Translations under genes and position numbers: made by a program | In this document: positions 55,854 through 64,000 of the stretch, in pieces | How positions within the stretch are numbered: position 1 is the first letter of the stretch | How the letters are laid out: every line of letters starts with the position of its first letter | Source: Shinisaurus crocodilurus | Taxonomy: Eukaryota > Chordata > Lepidosauria > Squamata > Shinisauridae | Direction: 5' to 3' | NCBI GenBank assembly: GCA_021292165.1 | Contig: CM037876.1 | Location: 109,497,379 to 109,561,378, forward strand | DNA: 64,000 bases | Notes under the pieces: model-generated | Databases searched by the model: none | Seen by the model: the letters and a program-made list of their open reading frames with translations, nothing else | Told to the model about the DNA's origin: nothing

Positions 55854-55918
55854 AGTGTTCTCCAACCTTGGGTCCCATATGTTTTTGGCCTACAACTCCC
55901 AGCATGCCCCAACCAGCA
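55854..55918. mobile_element. Half of a palindromic MITE P1, in the inverted repeat spacer
   Basis: CAGTGTTCTCCAACCTTGGG to CAGCATGCCCCAACCAGC is one arm only; the other arm is missing. Confidence 0.75.
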
Positions 55919-55931
55919 TTGCCTCAATCTT

Positions 55932-56111
55932 TTTGTAATAAATGTATTTTTACTTTTGAGGCTTCTGACCAAAGACCCTGGGGAAAGTGTTTTCTCTCTC
56001 CAAGTGGCCAGTACCAAGGCATTTGATCTGGGCTTGGGAAGGAGGGGGTTGCTGTATACGGGGACTTGAGTAAGCTCCAGCTCCATCACACCTTCCACAG
56101 ATGGTACTCTG
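55932..56111. repeat. Large inverted repeat, right arm
   Basis: Inverted copy of 55596-55799. It ends about 97 bp from the exon 4 donor. Confidence 0.88.
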
Positions 56112-56207
56112 CATATAGACAGTCCCATGAAGAAGAATGTCCAATATAACTTTTAAAAGCCTATTTTCATCTCTTCATCCCACCGTTCTTCCCCACCTAT
56201 TACTAAC

Positions 56208-56372
56208 CTTTATCTTGTACCAGTATATCCAGCTCTTCCCTGATCCCATCATACCAGTTGGTGATATCCACATGGAGAGAGTAATCGCAACAGGATTTGG
56301 TGTCCGCAGCCTCGTGCCACTTTTCAAATGAAGTTAATAAACTGGAGCTAGGTTCAGGAAGAACATGGTCAA
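56208..56372 (-). CDS. CRMP1: CRMP1 exon 4
   Basis: The exon is 165 bp, the standard length for this CRMP exon, and covers about residues 105-160. The acceptor is CCTTGCAG and the donor GTTAGT; both codon phases (2 bases in, 1 base out) match exons 3 and 5. The translation includes SSLLTSFEKWHEAADTKSCC and DYSLHVDITNWYDGIREEL. SFEKWHEAADTKSCCDYSLH is characteristic of CRMP1 rather than its paralogues and is the main evidence for the gene name. The intron between exons 3 and 4 is about 6.3 kb and contains an inverted-repeat MITE and LINE remnants. Confidence 0.97.
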
Positions 56373-56559
56373 CTGCAAGGAAGAAGCACCCATTACTCAG
56401 CAAATATTTCAGTCCACATATTGAACATATTGCAGATGGATAGCAAATAATGGTACATGAAACAAAGCAATCCTGAGAACCTACTGTTACCTCTGATCAC
56501 AGTCGCTGTTTTGCTGCACATAGGCTTTCCTGGTCGGGGAAGTCTCACGTGCAGTTAAG

Positions 56560-56900
56560 CTGAGCTGGCCAAGGCCCCTTCACTCCTCCACTGGAGAAGT
56601 GATGGGGACTCAGCCAGTTTGGTTCTCCCCCCCCCCCACACACACACACACCTCCTTCCTACAATGGGGGAAGGAGGAAGGGCAGCCGAAGCCAGGGCAG
56701 AGCCATCTGATGGAAGAACAACACAGACTTGGCTGGCTCTGCTTCACCCGCCCTGCCACCTTCCCGCAATAGGGGAAGAGGTGGGGTGGCTGAAGCCAGG
56801 ACAGAGCCAGTCAAGTCCCCTTCACTCCTCCATCAGAGAAGCAAAGGGGACTCCGCCAGCTCGGCTTCTCTGCACACAGAGGGCAGAGCCTGCACGCAGC
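56560..56900. repeat. Diverged direct repeats
   Basis: CCCCTTCACTCCTCCA occurs at about 56576 and 56819 with matching flanks, and GAAGCCAGGGCAGAGCC/GAAGCCAGGACAGAGCC at about 56688 and 56790. A CACACACA run lies at 56637-56651. Confidence 0.55.
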
Positions 56901-56999
56901 AAAGCAGGTACCTGGCCCAAGATCTACCCAGGACTTTGGCCAGAGAGCAAATGACATCAGGTGTGCACGGCTGGGGTGTGGCTATTCACACATGATGTC

Positions 57000-58880
57000 A
57001 TACAGTCATCTTCCCTCACCCAGTTTTGGGTCTGCATCTCTGGTTTAGCATTACATCCAAACTGAGTCACTGTGTTCAAAGGGGCTTACTCCTAAATGTG
57101 CATGGGTTTCATTTCAGTAAGGGATAAGGATTAAGGGATTAAGCCAAAAGCTTTTCAGAAGAGGCTTTCACGGAAGAGTGAAAGTAGGGAGTGCTTCGCA
57201 TGAGTGCTTATTCCAAATATGGGACCTCCCCTTACATGCAGCCAGTGCTGTTGCCTTAAAGCTCACTGAATCTTTTAATACCGAAAATGGTCTTGACTTT
57301 TCCATAACCTGCTCTTCTTCCTGCAGCCTGATTAGGAATTTTGCAAGCTTTCAGAGCTAAGAGATTGTTCATGTACATAATATCCCATTCCCAGCCTTCA
57401 CTTTTTAAATCTTGCTTAAAAGTCCATGATCCCCTTACTCTCAAGTGTCACACCAGGAAACAAGAGCAAGCAGGGGCAAAACACTTAGCCAGCCAAAATC
57501 AGCTAAGTGTTTTGCAGGGCGGGGCCTCCGTGCTCCTTCAGTCTTCCATCGGATGCCCATAATCCTCCTAGTTCGGAGGGTTACAGGCAGCCACCTTGGA
57601 TGGTGCTGCCCATAGCTCTTTTGAGGAATTTGTCCTTGTTTAGATTGGCTGGGGTGGAGTGTAGAGGAATAGGCTCTGGGGGAAAGCTATTGAGAGCTTA
57701 TTGGCAGGGAAGACTCAGTTATTGGATACTGTAACCAAGGATCTTTAATTTAGGTACTTTTAGCATTCCCATCCTATTCATTCATTCATTCATTTTCTTA
57801 AATACTCCTCTGTGCATATCATTCCATTAATAAACCTCTTAGTTTGGTTGTCTCTAGTGGTGGTATCAATCCTATGCCTATGCCTCAGTTACCAGACATA
57901 GTAACTAAACTTCGTCACCAGGCATAGTAACTTCAGTAGCAGGTAACTGAAGGGTATAAGTCACAAAGTTGGACTCCCATCCAGGCACTGAGAAGACCCA
58001 GACCATATAAATAAATCACTCCCATTCATCCCTACAAAATCGAGATAGACAGACCAGCGATACCTGACAAGGATTTAATGGCAGTGTGCCTCTGTACATT
58101 TTTTTAGTCCTGCTACAGCCCTTCTCCTACATAAATCTCACTTGCAATGTGAGGCATTTCACAAGCAGACCATAAATAGCAAACCTAGATGTCTATCTGC
58201 TTTGAGAAAAACAAAGGTAAGATCAAACTAAGTTAATTGCAAATAGCTATTCCTTGCACTGAGGTTTCTTTAAGCTCTTTGAAAATAATATACTAAATTA
58301 AACCAGAGTTTTCCTCTCTGTGGCTCCTTCCCAACCCCCAGTAGGGGTGGTGCTTATGGAGGGGCTGGGTCTTCCACTGCTAAGGAGGCAGGGCCCATGG
58401 GGGTGGCACAAGCCTCCACAGGACCAGAGCTTCTGCACCCCTGCCCTAAACCATGGTTTGTTTAGCTCAATTTTCTCTTGTTTGTATGCCTGAACCTGAG
58501 TAGAGGCTCACTATCCACAGAATGTTTGGGAACAAGAAACCCAGCTTGTAAACCACAGTTTGAAGCTGGGTTGTGAATCTTGGCTTGTGTTTTAACTGTG
58601 GTTTGCCAGTACATCCCGACTCAATATCTTGGTTTAATCCTAGATTGCTGTGTTACTCTGCCCCACTGCTTGCCTGCCTACAGATATATGAGGAGAGAGC
58701 TGCTTGAAAATGCAATCACTCACATGGTTCAGAAAATCTCACTGGCACTTTCACAAACCTCTCCTTTCCTCCCTCCTTTCCACACCCACCTCCTCACTGA
58801 CAAGCTCTTCCTCTCCAGCTGGGCTGCCTAGCTCTGCAGCAGGCTTGTGAGGGATTTTTAAAGAGACCATGGGCACTGTT
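57000..58880. other. Intron 3 sequence, nothing firmly classified
   Basis: Contains a (CATT)n run at about 57777-57796 and AACCATGG-rich DNA at 58445-58600 resembling MITE interiors seen near 6.2 kb. No gene. Confidence 0.35.
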
Positions 58881-58889
58881 ACCCATATC

Positions 58890-59830
58890 TAATTTCATTT
58901 ATTTCATTTGTATACCGCTCCACAGCCGAAGCTCTCTGGGCGGTTCACAATTTATACATAAAAACAACAATAAAACATACAATATAGTTAAAAAGATTAA
59001 AAAATCAAATTTAAAAGCACAGTTTAAAATAACAATTCAAAAAGTTAATAAAACTAAGCCTACAGGTGACAATCCCCTCCGTGCTATTCCAAGCTCCTAA
59101 CTAAATGCCTTGGCATAGAGGGAAGTCTTAACCTGGCGCCGAAAAGATAGTAAGGTTGGCGCCAGGGGGGTCTCAGTGGGGAGCTTATTCCACAATTGGG
59201 GGGCTACCACTGAGAAGGCCCTCCTCCTTGTTGCCACCAGCCAAGCCTCTCTTGGAGGTAGCAGTCGGAGGAGGGCCCCAGATGCTGAGCATAGTGTCCG
59301 GGTAGATTGCGGTGGGGAGAGACGTTCCATCAGGTATTGTGGTCCTAAGCCATGTAGGGCTTTATAGGTTAGAACCAGCACCCTGAATTCGGCTCGGAAG
59401 CATATTGGCAGCCAATGCAAATGGGCCAGAACCGGTGTAATGTGCTCGGACCTTCCGGTCCCCGCAATAGGCCTGGCTGCTGCATTTTGCACAAGCTGCA
59501 GCTTCCGAACAGTCTTCAAAAGCAGCCCCACGTAGAGTGCATTGCAGTAGTCTAGTTTAGAGATTACCAGAGCGTAGATTACCGAGATCAGGCTATCCCT
59601 GTCCAGATAGGGGCGTAGCTGGGCCACCAGCTAAAGCTGGTAGAAGGCACTCCTTGCCACTGAGGCCACTTGAGCCTCAAGTGACAAAGATGGCTCCAGG
59701 AGCACCCCCAAGCTACTAACCTTCTCCTTCAAGGGGAGTGCAACCCCATCCAGAACAGGTTGAACACTCTCCATCCGGTCAAAGGAACCACCCACTAATG
59801 AGGGATATATGTTAAAAGCACACCTTTGCT
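58890..59830 (-). mobile_element. CR1/L2-group LINE, C-terminal ORF2 and 3' end
   Basis: The minus strand is open for 176 codons (59097-59627): ISKLDYCNALYVGLLLKTVR, HITPVLAHLHWLPICFRAEF and AFSVVAPQLWNKLPTETPLA. The 3' UTR holds GAACCGCCCAGAGAGCTTCG and ends in AAATGAAATTAG-like bases near 58890. Upstream, 59640-59830 continues the element with stops. Related to the copy at 39075. Confidence 0.82.
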
Positions 59831-59950
59831 CATATTAAGCTATACCAATTATTCAACAGATGCAGTTGCATAGTTTGTCTTAAAAGCCTCCCCCAACCAC
59901 CACTCATGTCTATCCATTCATTTCCTGTTAAACTGCTTGTGCAACAACCC

Positions 59951-60056
59951 AGTGTTGTCCAACTTTGGGTCCCCAAATGTTTTTGGCCTACAACTCCCAG
60001 CATGCCCCAGTCAGCGTAGGCCAAAAACATCTGGGGACCCAAGGTTGGAGAACACT
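59951..60056. mobile_element. Palindromic MITE family P1, copy
   Basis: AGTGTTGTCCAACTTTGGGT and the right arm GGACCCAAGGTTGGAGAACA; the right inner arm is partly deleted. Confidence 0.8.
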
Positions 60057-60454
60057 GCAACAACCCATCCACTCCTGCTTATAGCCTAAAGACCCCAGTT
60101 ATTGCTAATACATGTTCTGCTTGCTCACCAATAAAGTTTTAGTGCAGAAGAAAAGAAAAAGGAAAGAATTTTGTTTGGGAGAAAAGGGTTAACAAAGATA
60201 GCTAGCAAGAATTGTGGGGAGTGCCTAGGAATGGGGGAAGACAGGGATGCTTTAAGGACTGTATTTTTGTTCAGGGGTGTGCAGAGAATGGTTGAAGATC
60301 TCCAAGAAGGAAAGCATTTGTGTTCCCTGCCCTTGCAGCTGGCTAATGGCAAGGAGAACTGATTAATGTGGCAATGCCTTGGCTGTCCTTGGGCAATGAA
60401 AAAGGCGTTGGTATAGCTTCTGGATATTCACAGAAGCAGCAGGGAGATGGGGAC

Positions 60455-60522
60455 AACAACACAAACAAAGCAAAACAAATTAAACAAAACAAACAAAGCA
60501 AAACAAATTAAGCAAAACAAAC
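60455..60522. repeat. AAACA-type low-complexity repeat
   Basis: Repeated AACAAA/CAAAACAAATTAA units. Confidence 0.8.
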
Positions 60523-60949
60523 CATGGTTTGTTTGAATGTCTGTGAGCTAGATCCTGGCTTGTTCAACAAACCATGGTTAAAACAAACAATAGCTTAGTA
60601 TTATGTCCAAATCAGGCCAGTGTGACTAGCTTCTGAATAAATATATAGAGGACTGCTGTATAAGTATGTGCAACTAAACTGAATGCATAATGTCAGGTCA
60701 GTAAATGGTGAGACTATTGCCATCTGGGTCTCAATAATAAAAATACCTATCTGGACAAAGCGGGACAACTTAATCTTCAGTTTCTCTGTGCAGCAGGAGC
60801 CTTTTGGGTAGGGAGTTGGACTCACAGTTTCTATTATACAGTCATCTCCATGACTGGGTCCCCTGATCAGGAATCACTGAATTTCAGGTGTGTGTACCTC
60901 ACAAGATAGAACTGGGATTCTGTTCATGTAGCACAGGCTCTACTGCCCA

Positions 60950-61640
60950 ACAGACTTCCTGACTGAGCTGGGAGAGGCAGTCTTGAGGATGATGTTGGAG
61001 ACTCCCAGGCTGATTGGCTGGATGCTGAGAGGCTTCAGCATCCACGCCAAGGCCCTCTTATCTGGAGTAGCTCAGAATTTCATGACAAGCATGGATCTGT
61101 CTCAATTAATATTGGGTTTCACACATCTAGAAGATTATATCCATGACTTGTTTTCTACTGGACAGGATTATGTTGATCTGAGAGTGGGTGCACTTGAGGT
61201 TGTTTCTTTGTCATGGATAAATCACTACCTGGTAGAGTTTAGGCTTTAGTTAGTTTTCTTTGGATGTATATGGACACACCGATATCCAGTCCCAGCTACA
61301 TTAAACTCTATTCCTTAATCTATTTCTATGGGCAGCTCTCACTTCCATTCCTGGGGACATTTCAACTGTATATAACTCACAAGGTGAGGTATGACACCTT
61401 CTCAGCCTGGACCAGAAAATGACATATCCAGACAGTAAGATTATTCTCTTTTTATATCTGTGGGTATCTTCCTCCATCCTCTTTGGATCTTGGAGGAGAG
61501 AAGAGACTCTCCTCTTTACCCAGCCCTCTGTGTTAACTAACTAGAAAGGAAGTACAAACCTATTTCCTTTCCTTCCGTGATCACCGAAATTATTTGCGGC
61601 AAAAGTCTGCAACGACTAAGGTCTTCTACAAGGCCACATT
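60950..61640 (+). mobile_element. CR1/L3-group LINE, endonuclease fragment
   Basis: The plus strand is open for 88 codons: RLIGWMLRGFSIHAKALLSG, NFMTSMDLSQLILGFTHLED and VGALEVVSLSWINHYLVEFR. It corresponds to the GDFNIH ... SDH part of the endonuclease, with the key Asp and Asn of GDFN lost. The remainder to about 61640 is degenerate. Confidence 0.7.
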
Positions 61641-62670
61641 TTACCCCTTTGTTGCTGTACTAGGAGGTGACTGCTAGGTAGGTGGAAAACCAACTCTAAA
61701 CAGAGCAATTAACTGGGACCAGGTGAAAAAAATAAATGGGGATCACTCTAGACAGAGGTAGATGAATGAGAAGAAATTACAGGTAAAATAAGAAAATACA
61801 CTGTGCACACAAAACATGGATGGTAAACCCACACAATAATTGCCTGAAACTTTAATGAATTGGCAGCAATGACACTGCAGTAGTGCTTGTTCAGTGCTTT
61901 GCTCAGGAAACCTATTGGTGTGAAGATGTACACTGAAGGTCAGATTTGGCTCAGGCCATGATTCAGCAATTGAGAAATGGCCTGTTGGACCACTTCAGAG
62001 GCCAACTGCTTTGACTTGGGTCCAATTCAGGACCTCACTTCAGAAAATTCAAAGCTCCATTTCCCCCCATTGACTATCACTGGAAAATGGGTATAACATA
62101 CTTGTTGGGTTTTTTTTACAACACTAGATGAAATTTAAAGGCATAGTAGATTCTTCTGAGTGGATGAAGCCTACCCAATTTCAGACAAATAGCTGCTGGG
62201 GTTTTGTGAATTTGTTTTGAAAAGGGAACTGTGTATAATAATTTTTTTTTAATTTCTTGGCAGAATTGGATGAAATTGGCAGGCATAGCTACCCCTTCTG
62301 AGAAGATAAGGCCAAATTTAAAATATATAAATATATATTTATAATATTAATATGGAGTTTTTGTGCAACAGCAGCCTTGCCACTCTCTCTGATTAAGGTT
62401 ATTGTGAGAATAAGAAAAAAATGTAAAGTGCTTTACTGAAATTATGAAAAATAGTAATGATACTAATAAACATATCAGTTACAAGGAGCAGATGTTCCAG
62501 AATTGACCCGCAGATTGTGTTCTTCCTTCAACCTAGTTAATCTATCCGCATGTATCATTAGAGACATTATCTCACATGGAACGCAAGAGCAGATTCTTCT
62601 ATAATGCTTCTGTGAATGGATTTATCCCCAACTTTTCCATTATGAAGGGCTATACGTTTCCAGTACTTAC
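61641..62670. other. Intron 3 sequence, nothing classified
   Basis: A/T-rich; no repeat family or coding sequence recognised. Confidence 0.35.
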
Positions 62671-62855
62671 TGATCATGGTAGTGCCTCCTGCTAGAGCTG
62701 CCTTTGTGCCTTGGTAGAAATCATCAATGGCCGCCATGCCTTGATAGGGCTTCTGTAGATATGTGTTAACATCAATACCTCCAGGAATAACCATTAGTCC
62801 ATTAGCTTCAATGGTTTTCACTCCATCAGGAACAATCAAATTCTCTCCTATTTGT
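62671..62855 (-). CDS. CRMP1: CRMP1 exon 3 (first coding exon in the window)
   Basis: This 185-bp exon encodes residues 44-104 of CRMP1, an amidohydrolase-fold protein without hydrolase activity that relays semaphorin signals to the cytoskeleton in neurons. Its first base completes a codon begun in exon 2, which lies beyond the window. The minus-strand acceptor reads TTGTTAG and the donor GTAAGT. The translation contains [23 protein letters not shown] and [13 protein letters not shown]. Where active dihydropyrimidinases carry the metal-binding His-x-His, this exon has Asn-Thr-Tyr (about residues 73-75), as known for CRMP1; this helps separate it from CRMP2 and CRMP4, which have DVHT. Paralogue choice rests on several such residues across exons, so CRMP1 is a confident call. 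Confidence 0.96.
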
Positions 62856-63568
62856 CTAACAAGAAGAAAGAAGGGCTATTTAGTCTTTTGCCTAGAAACA
62901 TGAATAGCAGTCCTTTAAAGAGTCACCTGTAACATTTAATGGAACATTACACATACAGTATATTAGGATCTAACTTTTAAAAAGTTACTACACAGCATCT
63001 TGAATCCTAATAGATCTTACTGTATTTTTCAGTCATAGGTTCTGCAAATGGAACTTTAGGTACAGTATCTCATGGGTTAGTCAGTGCTCTTTTAATCAGT
63101 AGTGGGCAGAAGGTAGATCAGGACCTACTGGTGTATCTCTAGGTAATTTGCAATAGATTAGTAAGGGGTTTTGACTTCCAATTGTTTAACAATACCAACA
63201 GTTAAAGCCACCCCCACCCCAAATACACACACATAAGTTTGGCTATGGAAACAAAGAAAGCTGGGACAGTGGAAAATCAGGCAGGAGTGAATTGGTGCGT
63301 GAAAGGACTGAGTTCACTTCTAGTACTGAAAACAAATTCCTAGCCTGAGAGCATGTGCTCAGAGGCACCCTGTGCCTTAATTCTAATGTCCACTCTCTTG
63401 AGACACAATTTTGCGGCTGGTTCCATTTTGTGGAATTCAGCATTCTAATAAAAACAGAAGCAAAATAGTTCTTGCAAGCCTGAAGTCTCCCCATCCCTGG
63501 GTTAAATTATCCTCTTTGTTTAGTGCTCCTATAAACTACTAGGATTACGTCTGTCTTACACACAGTGC
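62856..63568. other. Part of CRMP1 intron 2, nothing classified
   Basis: No match to the expected exon 2 peptide was found on the minus strand up to 64000, so exons 1 and 2 lie outside the window. Confidence 0.5.
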
Positions 63569-63943
63569 GGGCTTCTCTACACGAGACATTTATTGTGCGC
63601 TCATGATTCCGCACTCTGTAGTTTGCGGGTGCTTTACACAATGTCATCATCCTTCAGGGCCTCTCCCATACTTTCCAAACATTTCCACGTGTGTGTTTTT
63701 GTTTTTGTTTTGGTGGAGGAAAGTGAGCTATTATCACACTAAAACGAACATGTGTATTTCTGCAATTCTGCTATACTGCAGCACCACCTTGTGGTTGTGT
63801 AATGGAACATATAGGAAGGCAGAGAAAGAAAACCCCCCGGGGGGGGGGAGCACATGTAAAGGAGCCATTCTTACTCCCACCAAGAATCGGGAAGCAGAAG
63901 CCTCGGTAAAGTGGCGGGTTAAAAGCGTCATGTAGAGAAGCCC
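63569..63943. mobile_element. MITE with TTCTCTACA-type terminal repeats, copy 2
   Basis: The left end GGGCTTCTCTACACGA and the complement of the right end (GGGCTTCTCTACATGA) are inverted repeats. The internal ACTGCAGCACCACCTTGTGG block matches 41608-41962 in reverse. A GGGG run is at 63835-63850. Confidence 0.75.
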
Positions 63944-64000
63944 TGGAACTATCATGAACATTCTCAAAGTAAATGTGTCAGCACTTAGAATCTAGTGGCA

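Noticed and set aside
15675..62855. The gene being DPYSL2 (CRMP2) or another paralogue
   Set aside because: [24 protein letters not shown] and the C terminus [21 protein letters not shown] are CRMP1 features; CRMP2, CRMP3 and CRMP4 differ at these positions.
62856..64000. Possible CRMP1 exon 2
   Set aside because: No stretch encoding an NDDQS(L/F)YAD-like peptide with proper splice sites was found on the minus strand.

Overview
The window is vertebrate genomic DNA, almost certainly from a squamate reptile (lizard or snake). Repeat content supports this: Sauria-type tRNA SINEs, CR1-group, L1 and Tx1-like LINEs, a DIRS-type element, solo LTRs, and several hAT and palindromic non-autonomous DNA transposons. 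No bacterial-style gene structure, tRNA, rRNA operon or CRISPR was seen. Species cannot be named from the sequence.

The only cellular gene I can support is CRMP1 (collapsin response mediator protein 1, dihydropyrimidinase-like family), on the minus strand. Twelve coding exons (3 to 14 of the 14-exon CRMP layout) lie from 62855 down to 15675. Every junction has AG acceptor and GT donor, the phases join without a frameshift, and the exon lengths are 185, 165, 62, 81, 69, 121, 157, 142, 171, 180 and 166 bp plus a 92-bp terminal coding part. They encode 529 residues plus stop. With the 43 residues normally given by exons 1 and 2, which are not in the window, the total is 572, the usual CRMP1 length. 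The 3' UTR probably runs to about 14770. The protein is a cytosolic adaptor in semaphorin and cytoskeleton signalling.

Layout. 1-14.7 kb: downstream intergenic DNA, dominated by an old Tx1-like LINE (about 5.05-12.34 kb) into which other elements, including a 5'-inverted L1, have inserted; then a hAT copy and a Sauria SINE. 14.8-30.3 kb: exons 14 to 7 with repeat-filled introns; two solo LTRs sit in intron 7, one ending 21 bp from the exon 7 donor site. 30.3-41.5 kb: intron 6, with a hAT, LTR-like, CR1 and L1 insertions, and a solo LTR that splits a degenerate, unidentified coding element. 41.6-54.6 kb: intron 5, with CR1 fragments, a 1.58-kb hAT-like element carrying GC-rich non-transposon DNA, a hAT copy nearly identical to the one at 12.8 kb, and a 4.6-kb DIRS-like element with inverted terminal repeats. 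54.6-64 kb: exons 4 and 3 and introns with a large near-identical inverted repeat, LINE fragments and MITEs.

The items most worth a second look are the GC-rich hAT (45184-46763), the DIRS-like element (about 49600-54232), the inverted L1 with its 18-bp target duplication (9829-11912), the solo LTR beside exon 7, and the unidentified minus-strand coding remnant at 36480-39000. Family names for repeats are from recognition, not a library search.
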